The notes beneath the pieces are model-generated. The model made no database searches and had not been told where the DNA came from. It saw only the letters and a program-made list of their open reading frames with translations. Source: Haloterrigena alkaliphila (lineage in GTDB: Archaea > Halobacteriota > Halobacteria > Halobacteriales > Natrialbaceae). Taken from it: a stretch of DNA of 64,000 bases. This document shows positions 45,979-54,559 of this stretch, in pieces. How positions within the stretch are numbered: position 1 is the first letter of the stretch; the number at the start of each line of letters is the position of its first letter. A program made the position numbers and the translations under genes. The DNA lies in NCBI RefSeq assembly GCF_017352155.2, contig NZ_CP071462.1, forward strand, positions 806,001 through 870,000, read 5' to 3'.

Positions 45979-47675
45979 CGGCCGACGCCTCGGGTGGCGG
46001 CGGCCACAGCGGACCCGGTGGGAACGGTGTCCGCGACGGGCCGCCGTTCGGGTCCGATCGCCCCCGCTCGAGGCGCGGCGTCGCCCTCGAGACGGGCCGG
46101 GAGACGTTCGAGGCGCTCAAACGCGGCCTCTGGCGGGCCCTCGCGCGGCCGACCGCCAGCGACGTGGCGATGATCCTCGCGACGCTCGCGATCGGACTGG
46201 TCGTCGGCTCCCGGCTGGCCGGCCCCGAACTCGCGGGCCTCGCGATGGCTGCCGGACTCGGTGCCGCGGTGGTAACGATGCTGCTCGGCAGCGACAGCCC
46301 CGCCGTGCGCGGGTTCGGCGGCGCCCTCGCGGTCCCCGTCTCGGTGCTGGTGTCGTCGCCCGCACTGCTGGCCACCGCACTGACGCTTCGGTCGTCGGGC
46401 GTCGGTCCCTTCGCCGGACTCGCCGTCTGGGCGCTGGTCGTCGCCGCGCTCGCGGCCGGACTGGTTTCCTGGGATCGGCTCGGCGACGGCGGCGTCCGCC
46501 GCGGGGCGACGGGGACGGGCCTCGCCACCGTCGGCGTGATCGTCGTTCTCGTCCTCCGGGTCGTCCCCGAGTCGGCCGTCCGCGAGCGGGCCGGCGAGGC
46601 CGCGACGGACTTGCTAGGGGTCGCGGGAGACGTCCTCGTCGCCGCCGACGGACGATGGGCGGTCGTCACCTTCGCCGCGCTGCTGCTGGTCGCGGCGCGC
46701 GCCTCGAGCCAGACCCTGACGTACCTGCCCGTCGAGCGACTCGTGCCGCCTGACCGGCGCGGGGCGCTCGCGGCGGGCCTCGCGCGCTGCCACCGGGCCT
46801 GCTCGTGGGCGACTCGCGGAGCGCTCGCGCTGGGGATCGTGGCGATCGTCGCGCCCGCCGCGAGCCAGCGGTTCTCGTCGATGCCGGTTACGCCGGGGGA
46901 ACTGCGGACGGAACTCCCCGCACCCGCCGGCGACGCGCTCGCGGGGCTGGTGACGGCCTCGGGACTGCGGATCGCGCTGCTCGGGCTGCTCGCGTTCGTC
47001 GTGACGCTGGCGCTGCTCGAGTGGTCTCGTCGCGCCCTCGGCGGGAACGTCGCTCGCCTCCTCGCGCGCCTGCTCGCGCCGGTCGTCGGCGGCGGGGTCG
47101 TCGCGCTCGTCCTCGCCCGGGCGCTCTCCGAGACGGCCGTCGAGGCCGATCTGCAGGGACTGCTCGAGGGTGCCGCGCCGGCGTCGGTCGTCGAGTTGCT
47201 GGGCGCGTTCCCGGCGTTCGCGCTGGCGGCGGTCCTGCTCGTGTTCACGCTGGGGTCGCTCTCCTCGCTGCTGTGGACCGTGACGATGCTGCGCGTGGTC
47301 CGGATCCTCCCCGCGCGGGCGATCGGTCCCGCGCTCGCGGCCGGCGCGGTGTTCGTGCTGGCGGTCGGACTGACGGTGGTCGGCCGGGTCGAACCGGCCA
47401 TCGCGACGGCGACGGGCGCGTTCGTCCTCTGGGATATCGGCGAGTACGCCGACTGCATTCGGACGGAACTGGGCCGCGGGGCGGCGACGATGCGCGCGGA
47501 ACTCGTCCACGTCGGCGGGTCGCTGTTGACGGGGGCCGTCGTCGCCGGCGGTACCGTCACCTGCTACCGGTGGGCCGCGACGGACGTCTCCGTCACCGAT
47601 CCCGCACACGCGGCGGGCGCCGTCGGAGCGGGGCTGCTCGCGGTCGTCCTCGTCGCGTGGGCGCTTCGCGGCTGA
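45975..47675 (+). CDS. Polytopic membrane protein of the DUF58 cluster (DUF7519-like)
   Basis: 566 residues from a GTG that overlaps the upstream stop (GTGA). After a Gly-rich soluble N-terminus of about 60 residues there are about 12 to 14 hydrophobic helices (for example DVAMILATLAIGLVVGS and VLLVFTLGSLSSLLWTVTMLRVV). No catalytic motif is visible. The context with DUF4129, DUF7269-like and DUF58 proteins suggests a shared membrane complex. The DUF7519 label is from memory. Confidence 0.75.
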   Translation: MTADASGGGGHSGPGGNGVRDGPPFGSDRPRSRRGVALETGRETFEALKRGLWRALARPTASDVAMILATLAIGLVVGSRLAGPELAGLAMAAGLGAAVVTMLLGSDSPAVRGFGGALAVPVSVLVSSPALLATALTLRSSGVGPFAGLAVWALVVAALAAGLVSWDRLGDGGVRRGATGTGLATVGVIVVLVLRVVPESAVRERAGEAATDLLGVAGDVLVAADGRWAVVTFAALLLVAARASSQTLTYLPVERLVPPDRRGALAAGLARCHRACSWATRGALALGIVAIVAPAASQRFSSMPVTPGELRTELPAPAGDALAGLVTASGLRIALLGLLAFVVTLALLEWSRRALGGNVARLLARLLAPVVGGGVVALVLARALSETAVEADLQGLLEGAAPASVVELLGAFPAFALAAVLLVFTLGSLSSLLWTVTMLRVVRILPARAIGPALAAGAVFVLAVGLTVVGRVEPAIATATGAFVLWDIGEYADCIRTELGRGAATMRAELVHVGGSLLTGAVVAGGTVTCYRWAATDVSVTDPAHAAGAVGAGLLAVVLVAWALRG

Positions 47676-47770
47676 GTTCGGGTCCGCGGGGGAGTTCGAG
47701 TGCAGTCATCTCCCCCGTCGGCTTCGCCGCGGACACAAGGGTTTTCTCGCCGCTCGTGCCATACGCTGGC

Positions 47771-48763
47771 ATGGATCGGATCGCGCTGTCGAACTCCGCG
47801 TTCGAAGGGGACAACAACGCGTACCTCTTCGCGGACGGTCGGGAAACGGTGATGATCGACACCGGGGACGGAATGGCTTCGACCCGGGAGCAACTCGAGG
47901 CCGCGTTCGCGGATCGAGGGCTGACCTTCGCCGACGTCGATCGAATCTTCCTCACGCACTGGCACGGCGACCACACCGGCCTGGCGGGAGCGATTCAGGC
48001 CGAGAGCGGCGCCGAGGTTCACGTCCACGAGGCCGACGCCCCGCTCGTGGCCGGCGACGAGGACGCCTGGGAAGCGATGTTCGACCGCCAGCAGGCGTAC
48101 TTCGAGGAGTGGGGGATGCCCGAGGAGAAGCAGGCCGTCCTCCGCGATCGGATGGCGAGCGCCGATACGGCGACCGAGACGCCGACCGTGACGCCCTTCG
48201 AGGACGGTGACACCTTCTCGTTCGACGGGGGCGACCTCGAGGTCGTCCACACCTCCGGCCACGCCGCGGGGCTCTCCATGTTCGAGACGACCCTCGACGG
48301 TCGGCGCGAGGTCTTCTCCGGCGACGCGCTGTTGCCCGTCTACACGCCGAACGTCGGCGGCGCGGACGTGCGCGTCGAAAAGCCCCTCGAGAAGTACCTC
48401 CGCGCGCTCCAGCGGATCGTCGACGCCGACTACGACCGGGCGTGGCCGGGCCACCGGGACCCGATCGACGACCCGGCCGGCCGCGCCCAGCACATCATCG
48501 ACCACCACGAGGAACGCGCCTGGCGCGTCCTCGACGCGCTCGACCGGAAGGGCCCCTGCGACACCTGGACGGTGAGCGCTGACCTCTTCGGCGACCTCGA
48601 GAGCATCCACATCCTCCACGGCCCCGGCGAGTCGTACGCGCACCTGGAACACCTCGAGCGGGCCGGGACCGTCGTCCGGGAGGACGACGAGTACCGACTG
48701 GCCGACGGCGTCGCCGAAGTGATCGCCTCGAAAGAAGACGAGCGGTGGCACCTCGAGTACTGA
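47771..48763 (+). CDS. MBL-fold metallo-hydrolase (glyoxalase II-like)
   Basis: 330 residues from ATG at 47771. The zinc-binding motif is THWHGDHTG (HxHxDH), with further ligands in HTSGHAAG (H after beta strand), SGDALLP (D) and AWPGHRDP (H), a complete dinuclear MBL set. A C-terminal domain of about 80 residues (AWRVLDALDRKGPCDTWTVSADLFGD... LEHLERAGTV) is a winged-helix-like beta-CASP-free extension typical of the LACTB2-type hydrolases. The substrate is unknown. Confidence 0.9.
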   Translation: MDRIALSNSAFEGDNNAYLFADGRETVMIDTGDGMASTREQLEAAFADRGLTFADVDRIFLTHWHGDHTGLAGAIQAESGAEVHVHEADAPLVAGDEDAWEAMFDRQQAYFEEWGMPEEKQAVLRDRMASADTATETPTVTPFEDGDTFSFDGGDLEVVHTSGHAAGLSMFETTLDGRREVFSGDALLPVYTPNVGGADVRVEKPLEKYLRALQRIVDADYDRAWPGHRDPIDDPAGRAQHIIDHHEERAWRVLDALDRKGPCDTWTVSADLFGDLESIHILHGPGESYAHLEHLERAGTVVREDDEYRLADGVAEVIASKEDERWHLEY

Positions 48764-48984
48764 CGCCGTCGCCGCCGCTGGTCGACTCGTTCTGTACTGG
48801 TACGACGAAAGAGCACCCCCCAGGGTGACTCTCTCCCCTCGCGGGAACCGCGTGAGGCACGGCGAGTGGTGATGTCAAAGGCACGCTCCCCACCGTGGCG
48901 CAGAACCTGCGCACCGAACAATGGGATATACCGACTGATATTTCTACTGGTTAGCGAGCGATCGAGCGTCCGACGATGGCGTCC

Positions 48985-49938
48985 TCACTGGTCCATCGAC
49001 GGTACCGGCACGCTGTTGACCGCGCTCTCGACGACCGCTCGCGGGTCGACGCCGCGGACGTCGGCCTCGGTGGTCAGGACGATTCGGTGGTCGAGCACGG
49101 CGTGAACGACCGCGTGGACGTCCTCGGGGGCGACGTACTCCCGTCCCGAAACCACCGCGCGGGCGCGACAGGCCTCGAACAGGCGCTGGAGCCCCCGCGG
49201 GGAGATGCCCACGTCGACGCGCTCGTCCTCGCGGGTCGCCCGACAGACGTCCACGAGGTACTCGCGGATCGCCGGATCGACGCCGATCGTCTCCGGCACC
49301 GCCTGCAGGTCCAGCACCGTCTCGCGGTCGACGACGCTGCCGACGGTCGGCGTTCGCGACTCCCGGCTCGCGCGCCGGTTCAGTAACTCGAGGTCGCCCG
49401 CCCGGTCGGGATACCCCATCTCCGTCTTGACCATGAAGCGGTCGACCTGGGCCTCCGGCAGCGGGAAGGTTCCCTCCTGCTCGACGGGGTTCTGCGTCGC
49501 GATGACGAAGAAGGGCTTCGGAAGTTCGCGAGTCTCGCCGCCGATCGAGACCTGTCGCTCGCCCATCGCCTCGAGCAGCGCGGCCTGCGTCTTCGGCGGC
49601 GCGCGGTTGATCTCGTCGGCCAGCACGACGTTCGCGAAGATGGGGCCGGCCTCGAAGGAGAACTCGCCGGCGTGCTCGTCGTAGACGTGCGTACCGGTGA
49701 TGTCGGCCGGCAGCAGGTCCGGCGTGAACTGGATGCGCGTGAACTCCAGATCGAGCGCGGTCGCGAGCGTCCGCGCGGTCAGCGTCTTCCCGGTTCCGGG
49801 GACGTCCTCGAGGAGGACGTGGCCCTGCCCGACGACGGCGGTCAGGATGGTCTCGAACAGCTCCCGTTCCCCGATGACTGCGCCGCCGATCTCGGCGAGG
49901 ACGTCCTCGCAGGCGTCGGCGGCGTCGGTGACGTTCAT
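48985..49938 (-). CDS. MoxR-type AAA+ ATPase
   Basis: 317 residues. Walker A EDVPGTGKT (about 41-49), Walker B VLADEINRAPPKTQAALLEAMGE, sensor 1 FVIATQNPVEQEGTFPLPEAQVDRF and the arginine-bearing C-terminal lid (SPRGLQRLFEACRARAVVSGREYV). MoxR proteins act as chaperones that activate partner VWA/DUF58 proteins. The DUF58 gene lies 3 kb upstream on the opposite strand, so the two are not in one operon here. Confidence 0.93.
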   Translation of the reverse strand: MNVTDAADACEDVLAEIGGAVIGERELFETILTAVVGQGHVLLEDVPGTGKTLTARTLATALDLEFTRIQFTPDLLPADITGTHVYDEHAGEFSFEAGPIFANVVLADEINRAPPKTQAALLEAMGERQVSIGGETRELPKPFFVIATQNPVEQEGTFPLPEAQVDRFMVKTEMGYPDRAGDLELLNRRASRESRTPTVGSVVDRETVLDLQAVPETIGVDPAIREYLVDVCRATREDERVDVGISPRGLQRLFEACRARAVVSGREYVAPEDVHAVVHAVLDHRIVLTTEADVRGVDPRAVVESAVNSVPVPSMDQ

Positions 49939-49960
49939 GGCCGATGGCAGTCGCGCGACC

Positions 49961-49970
49961 GATATATACC
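49961..49970 (-). promoter_or_regulatory. Strong TATA box of the MoxR gene
   Basis: The minus strand reads AACGGTATATATCGGTC, with GGTATATATC about 27 nt before the ATG at 49938. This predicts a leaderless mRNA. Confidence 0.7.
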
Positions 49971-50033
49971 GTTTGGCCGCTAGTCGTCTTCAGTGGCGTT
50001 TTGATCTCTACCGCTGGTAAATTCGCCTAGGAA

Positions 50034-50150
50034 CACCACGAAAGCCCCTGAGGCCCTCGACCCTCCGGGCCTTGCTGCGCGCCTCACTTCGTTCGGTGCT
50101 TGCGGCGTCCGGGAGGGACCGAGCGCCTCAGCCCCTTTCAGTCCCACCCG
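50034..50150 (+). repeat. Structured element B, left copy
   Basis: 117 bp with the ends CACCACGAAAGCCCCTGA and CAGCCCCTTTCAGTCCCACC. Between them, a stem TGAGGCCCTCGA... pairs with ...CCGAGCGCCTCA and encloses a loop with GCTGCGCGC and CACTTCGTTC-GTGCTTGCG. The inverted right copy has the same ends and loop but another stem sequence. The 49939-50462 gap holds this pair and the start region of the Tfx gene; no gene is supported. Confidence 0.75.
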
Positions 50151-50175
50151 CGGTAGCATGACCGACCAGCCGGCA

Positions 50176-50299
50176 CGGGTGGGACTGAAAGGGGCTGACG
50201 CTATCGAGGAAGGCCGACGACGCAAGCACTGGACTGAACGAAGTGAAGGAAGCGCGCAGCGAGTCGCCCGACTCGATAGCGTCAGGGGCTTTCGTGGTG
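50176..50299 (-). repeat. Structured element B, right (inverted) copy
   Basis: 124 bp, read on the minus strand: CACCACGAAAGCCCCTGACG at one end and CAGCCCCTTTCAGTCCCACC at the other. The stem TGACGCTATCGAG pairs perfectly over 13 bp with its partner. The loop again has GCTGCGCGC, CACTTCGTTC-GTCCAGTGCTTGCG. A 25-bp spacer separates it from the left copy. Confidence 0.75.
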
Positions 50300-50462
50300 G
50301 TTGCAGTAGAGACAGCGGACGGAGACTCGAGAGTGCCGAAAGAACCGGCGACCGAACGCGCGTATTCATCGACGGATCGGGGAAGCTTTGAGCCTACGGC
50401 CGCCTTAGACGTGGATATGAGCGGACGCGAGACGGACTCGAGCGCGAGGGGAGGCGATCGCC

Positions 50463-50936
50463 GTGATCGATGACGTCGAGGCGTTGCTCGATGAGATCGG
50501 GTTCGACGCGGAGGCGAGCGTGCTGACCCACCGACAGGCGCAGGTCCTCGCCCTTCGGGAGCGCGGCGTCTCGCAGGCGGACATCGCCGACGCGCTTGGT
50601 ACCTCGCGGGCGAACGTCTCCTCGATCGAGTCGAGCGCGCGCGAGAATCTCGAGAAGGCCCGGGAGACGGTCGCCTTCGCGGAGGCGCTGCGGGCGCCGG
50701 TTCGCGTCCGGGTGCCGGCGGGGACCGACCTCTACGACGTGCCGCAACTGGTCTACGACGCCTGCGACGAGCAGGGCGTCAAGGTCGATCACACCGCGCC
50801 GGACCTGATGAAGGTCGTCAGCGACGCCGCGGGATCGGCGGTGTCCGGCCGCCAGGTGTCGACGCCGCTGATCGTCGGCGTCACCTCGGAGGGGATGGTC
50901 CGGGTGCGCCACCAGAATCGCGAGCCCGAGACGTGA
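50463..50936 (+). CDS. Tfx-family DNA-binding regulator
   Basis: 157 residues from GTG at 50463. The N-terminal helix-turn-helix is VLTHRQAQVLALRERGVSQADIADALGTSRANVSSIESSARENLEKA, as in Methanothermobacter Tfx, an activator of a molybdenum-enzyme operon. The C-terminal domain (VRVPAGTDLYDVPQLVYDACDEQGVKVDHTAPDLMKVV) is the conserved Tfx effector region. moeA in the same window is a conceivable but unproven target. An ATG at 50417 opens a different frame and is not the start. Confidence 0.9.
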   Translation: MIDDVEALLDEIGFDAEASVLTHRQAQVLALRERGVSQADIADALGTSRANVSSIESSARENLEKARETVAFAEALRAPVRVRVPAGTDLYDVPQLVYDACDEQGVKVDHTAPDLMKVVSDAAGSAVSGRQVSTPLIVGVTSEGMVRVRHQNREPET

Positions 50937-51032
50937 TCGCCGCCGGTCCGCGCGACCGTCGGCCGTCAGCGCGCGATCCGAGCGCCACGGCAGCCCGAAG
51001 ACCGAAAGGCGACGACGGTGTACGACCGGGCG

Positions 51033-51677
51033 ATGACGTTCGATCTGCCGGCATCGGTAGCCGACTCGTGGCGAGCGCTGGGAACCCGCACCGGCGAGAC
51101 GAGCGTGGTGCTCGCCTCGATCACCGCCGAGACGACCGTGTACGAACCCATCGAGGGGGCCGACGAACTGGCCGCCGTCGGCGCGAGCGAGATTCCGGCC
51201 CGCTCGCTGTTCGCCGTCGACGTGACCGTCTCGCCGTCGCTCTCGAGTCTCGGGATGGCACCCGAATCGGTCTTCGAGAAGGCGGCGCCCAAGGCGAAGT
51301 CGCAGTTCGTCGACACCCTCGAGTCGGAGGGCCTGACCGTCGAGGGCACCCGGGAGACGCTCGAGTTCGAGGCGTCGAACGGGGAGACGGGTTCGTGGTA
51401 CGTCTTCGACGTGGCGTACCCCGTCGACCCCGAGGTGACCGACGGGACGGAACGAATCGACGCCGAGGCCCACGCCGCCGTCTGGCCGACCGAGACGACG
51501 TTCGGGATGGCCGGCGGGGTGCTGCCGCTCGAGGACGGCGTCGACACCGGGGCGGCCGACTCGGAGACGACGCCGGAGGACGGGTTGGACGTCGATCCGG
51601 AGCGCGACCGCGAGACGATCGCGGAACTGATCCGGACGATCGACTTCGAGGCCGAGGACGCCGAGGGAGAGGAGTAA
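51033..51677 (+). CDS. Haloarchaeal protein of unknown function
   Basis: 214 residues from ATG at 51033; a GTG at 51018 would add five. Mixed alpha/beta composition: TSVVLASITAETTVYEPIEG, RSLFAVDVTVSPSLSSLGM, VEGTRETLEFEASNGETGSWYVFDVAYPVDP, with a strongly acidic C-terminus (TGAADSETTPEDGLDVDPERDRE...). No catalytic motif, signal or membrane segment is visible. I do not recognise a family with confidence. It follows the Tfx gene by 96 nt on the same strand. Confidence 0.7.
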   Translation: MTFDLPASVADSWRALGTRTGETSVVLASITAETTVYEPIEGADELAAVGASEIPARSLFAVDVTVSPSLSSLGMAPESVFEKAAPKAKSQFVDTLESEGLTVEGTRETLEFEASNGETGSWYVFDVAYPVDPEVTDGTERIDAEAHAAVWPTETTFGMAGGVLPLEDGVDTGAADSETTPEDGLDVDPERDRETIAELIRTIDFEAEDAEGEE

Positions 51678-51817
51678 TTCCCCTCGGCACCGCAACGCGG
51701 CGTTTCACGGCTGTTTCTCGGGGTTCCCCGAACCCGTCGAACCGTTTCGATCCGATGACTCACACGCCAGCTTACCGATGCGAACATTGATTGAGCGATC
51801 CGTGGAGCGTCGAACCG

Positions 51818-52822
51818 ATGGCGCTGCCCCCGGAGAAGTACACGCTCTCCAATTTTGTCGACGCCTGCAGGAACCCCGAGAAGTTCCGGCACGAACTCAA
51901 GAAGCGGTACGGGGACGTGCAGAAACACGCGTTCTACCGGAAATACGGCCGTCCGACCGATATCATGGAGGCGGACTGGGACAACTTACTGATCCTGGAC
52001 GCCTGCCGGTTCGACTACCTCGCTAAGCACAATTCGATCGCGGGAGAGTTGGATTCGGCGGTGTCCGTCGCTTCGACGAGCAACGAGTTCGTGGAGAAGA
52101 CGTTCGCCGGCAAGACGTTCCACGACACGGTGTACGTCTCGGCGAACGGGTTTTCACACCACCTCGAGGACGGCACCTTCCACGAGTTCGTGTCGACGTA
52201 CCCCGAGTCCCAGCGGGACACCCTCGACAGCGAACTGTACCGGAACTACCGGCCCGAAATCGTCCGGGAGAACGCCCTCGAGGCGCACGAACGCCATCCG
52301 GACAAACGACTCCTCGTCCACTTCATGCAGCCACACGGGCCGTACTTCGGCCCGAAAGCCGAGGCGCTGCGGGAACGACTCCGAACGAATCACGGGCTCC
52401 GGTTCTCCGCGTGGAGCGACGACACGACCGTCACCAGTCGGTCCGACGGCATGGTCTACCTGATGGACGCTGCGGAAGCCGGCTACGTCTCCCCCAGCGA
52501 ACTGCAGGAGGTGTACGTCGAAAACCTGACCCTGGTCCTCGAGCACGTCGAGGCACTCCTCGAGGGACTCGACGGGAAGACCGTCATCACCGCCGACCAC
52601 GGGGAACTCCTCGGCGAGTCGACGAACCTGTACTCCAGAGTCACGGGTGACCGGTACGAGCACCCGGGATACGTCTGGACCCCGGAGCTCAGACTCGTGC
52701 CGTGGCTCGTCGTTCCGGCCGAACAGCGACGCGAAATCGTCGCGGAGGATCCGGTAAATCGCGGCGACGTCGACGACGAGGTCGTCGAGGAACACCTCCG
52801 GGCGCTGGGATACCAGTCCTGA
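51818..52822 (+). CDS. Sulfatase / alkaline-phosphatase-fold hydrolase
   Basis: 334 residues from ATG at 51818. The metal-binding start of the fold is DNLLILDACRFDYL (D plus the nucleophile Cys region), with LVHFMQPHGPYFGP in the middle and VITADHGELLGE as the second metal motif. The cysteine in LDACR stands where sulfatases carry the formylglycine Cys or phosphatases a Ser/Thr. It could act on cell-surface glycans or phosphoglycans; comparable haloarchaeal proteins lie near glycosylation genes, but none is adjacent here. Confidence 0.85.
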   Translation: MALPPEKYTLSNFVDACRNPEKFRHELKKRYGDVQKHAFYRKYGRPTDIMEADWDNLLILDACRFDYLAKHNSIAGELDSAVSVASTSNEFVEKTFAGKTFHDTVYVSANGFSHHLEDGTFHEFVSTYPESQRDTLDSELYRNYRPEIVRENALEAHERHPDKRLLVHFMQPHGPYFGPKAEALRERLRTNHGLRFSAWSDDTTVTSRSDGMVYLMDAAEAGYVSPSELQEVYVENLTLVLEHVEALLEGLDGKTVITADHGELLGESTNLYSRVTGDRYEHPGYVWTPELRLVPWLVVPAEQRREIVAEDPVNRGDVDDEVVEEHLRALGYQS

Positions 52823-52904
52823 ACTGCTCGAGGCGGGGCGACGATCGGAGGCGTGCCGCCGCGCCTTGCCAACGTGCGGTTCCACGGGACGGAGACTGGT
52901 GATT

Positions 52905-52912
52905 TTTATAAA
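52905..52912 (+). promoter_or_regulatory. TATA box of the HFX_2341-type regulator
   Basis: TTTATAAA in the context GATTTTTATAAACCG, 21-28 nt before the ATG at 52933. Confidence 0.65.
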
Positions 52913-52932
52913 CCGCATCCCACGTATCCCGT

Positions 52933-53871
52933 ATGCAAACCCACATCGTCCCGGTCGGCTTCGACTACGACCGGCTGATCGCGCCGCTGGTGCGCGATCA
53001 GATCGACGTCGACAGCGTCATCCTCCTCGAGGGCGCCGTCGGGAGCGAGGCCAACGTCGAGTACTCCCGCCACCTCTCGGAGAAACTCGAGACGGACTTC
53101 ACGAATCTGCTTGGCGCGAGCACCGAGCGGTTCGTCCTCGAGGACGTTTACGACTACGACGCGGCCTTCGAGCAGGCCTACGACCTCATCACCGCGGAAC
53201 TCGACGACGGCAACGAGGTCTGGGTCAACGTCGCCGCGATGCCCCGCACCGTGAGTTTCGCCTTCGCCAACGCCGCCCACTCGCTGATGGTCGAGCGCCA
53301 GGAGGACCGCGAGGGGATCCACACCTACTACACCGCCCCCGAGAAGTATCTCGAGACGGAACTGGCCGAGGAACTCCGCGAACAGATCGCCCTCCTGGAG
53401 GAGCTGGACGACCGTTCGGACGCACCGGTCGAGGATGGCGACGGTCTCGACGGCGAGGGCCTCGACGGCGACCGGATCGACGAGCGCCTCGAGACCGCCC
53501 GGAACCTCCTCTCGGAGTTCGACGAGCGCGGGACGACGATCGGCGCCAAGGAGATCGACGGCAGGCACATCGTCGAGTTGCCCGTCGCCTCCTTCTCGAA
53601 CGTCAAACCCTTCGAGGAACTCATCCTGTTCAAACTCGGCGAGGACGGCGAGTTCGATTCGGTCTCGGAACTGGCCGAGTCGCTGGCCCGCGAGTTGAAC
53701 GAGGAGTATACCGACAGCTTCCGCTCGAAGGTCATCTACAACGTCGACCGTCTCGGACCCGGCGGCAAGGGGTACATCGAGCGCGAGGAGCACGGCAAGT
53801 CCTACCGGACGCGGCTCTCCCGGATCGGCGAACTCTGGGTGCGGGCCCACTCCGACGACGACTCGCGGTAG
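52933..53871 (+). CDS. HFX_2341-family transcriptional regulator (CARF-like N-terminal fold plus winged helix, DUF6293)
   Basis: 312 residues. The N-terminal 150 residues form a Rossmann-like fold starting with MQTHIVPVGFDYDRLIAPLV and containing NEVWVNVAAMPRTVSFAFANA, the phosphate-loop-like region seen in Csa3/CARF-type sensors. An acidic Gly/Asp linker separates it from the C-terminal winged helix (PVASFSNVKPFEELILFKLGE... RLGPGGKGYIEREEHGKSYRTRLSRIGELW). I recall the family as HFX_2341/DUF6293. The CARF comparison is an inference from fold pattern; no CRISPR array or cas gene is in the window. Confidence 0.82.
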   Translation: MQTHIVPVGFDYDRLIAPLVRDQIDVDSVILLEGAVGSEANVEYSRHLSEKLETDFTNLLGASTERFVLEDVYDYDAAFEQAYDLITAELDDGNEVWVNVAAMPRTVSFAFANAAHSLMVERQEDREGIHTYYTAPEKYLETELAEELREQIALLEELDDRSDAPVEDGDGLDGEGLDGDRIDERLETARNLLSEFDERGTTIGAKEIDGRHIVELPVASFSNVKPFEELILFKLGEDGEFDSVSELAESLARELNEEYTDSFRSKVIYNVDRLGPGGKGYIEREEHGKSYRTRLSRIGELWVRAHSDDDSR

Positions 53872-53921
53872 CGGTCGGAACGATCGGCGGTCGCGTCACG
53901 ATCCTCGAGGGGCTCCGGGCG

Positions 53922-54290
53922 ATGGTCGCCTTCGCGGTGGAGACGACCGTCGAACGCTCGCTGTCGGGCGTCGTCTCGCGGCTCGAGGCCGGCGAGCCGG
54001 TCACCCCGCGGGAGCTCTTCACCGTCGTCATGCAGGGCGACCACGACCCGACGGTCCACGACCGGATCGCGCTCGCCAGCGCCGACAGGGACGACCTCAC
54101 GGACGGCTTCCTCGAGCGGCTGACGGCGTACCTCGGCGGCGACCTGCGGCGCGTGACCGACTCGCGGACGGTGATCGACGTCGAGGCGGGCGAGCGGACT
54201 GCCGGCTGGCGGGAGTCGGACGGGAGCGCGAACGGAAGTTCCGAGCAGCGTTCGCTCGAGGACACCGACGCGAACCCGTACGAGACGTGA
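53922..54290 (+). CDS. Hypothetical haloarchaeal protein (122 aa)
   Basis: ATG at 53922 gives 122 residues with a helical first part (ETTVERSLSGVVSRLEAGEPVTPRELFTVVMQGDHDPTV), SADRDDLTDGFLERLTAYLGGDLRRV and an acidic tail (NGSSEQRSLEDTDANPYET). Composition and codon use fit a real gene, although antisense frames are also open. It follows the regulator gene by 50 nt. No family is recognised. Confidence 0.55.
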   Translation: MVAFAVETTVERSLSGVVSRLEAGEPVTPRELFTVVMQGDHDPTVHDRIALASADRDDLTDGFLERLTAYLGGDLRRVTDSRTVIDVEAGERTAGWRESDGSANGSSEQRSLEDTDANPYET

Positions 54291-54313
54291 TCGACGAGGC
54301 GACGACGAAACAC

Positions 54314-54424
54314 CTAACACGGTTCCCGAGGCAAGACGTAGGTATGCCCGTCATCGTCGCGGCCGCAGTCGACGCATTCGCCGGCCCGCGCGACGCGGTT
54401 TTCGTAGGGGCCCCGTAGCCCCAC
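54314..54424 (-). CDS. Possible 36-aa Cys-containing miniprotein
   Basis: From a GTG at 54424 the minus strand encodes GLRGPYENRVARAGECVDCG, then RDDDGHTYVLPREPC and stop. The CVDC knuckle plus a terminal Cys suggests a metal-binding miniprotein. The frame is open further upstream, so the start is uncertain. The gap between the plus-strand hypothetical gene and valS is otherwise empty. Weak support. Confidence 0.35.
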   Translation of the reverse strand: MGLRGPYENRVARAGECVDCGRDDDGHTYVLPREPC

Positions 54425-54559
54425 ATTTGCAACCCCGATTCGACGGATGTATTGTCGGCGACCAGCATTCACCGAGCAACGACCGGTATCAGCAATGAGT
54501 ACGCGCACCGACGATCCGACGACGACGCACGGCCGACGCCCTCCGCGGGCGGTGAGAGC

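Noticed and set aside
50417-50473. ATG at 50417 as the start of the Tfx gene
   Set aside because: It lies in another frame and stops after 18 codons; the GTG at 50463 opens the correct frame.
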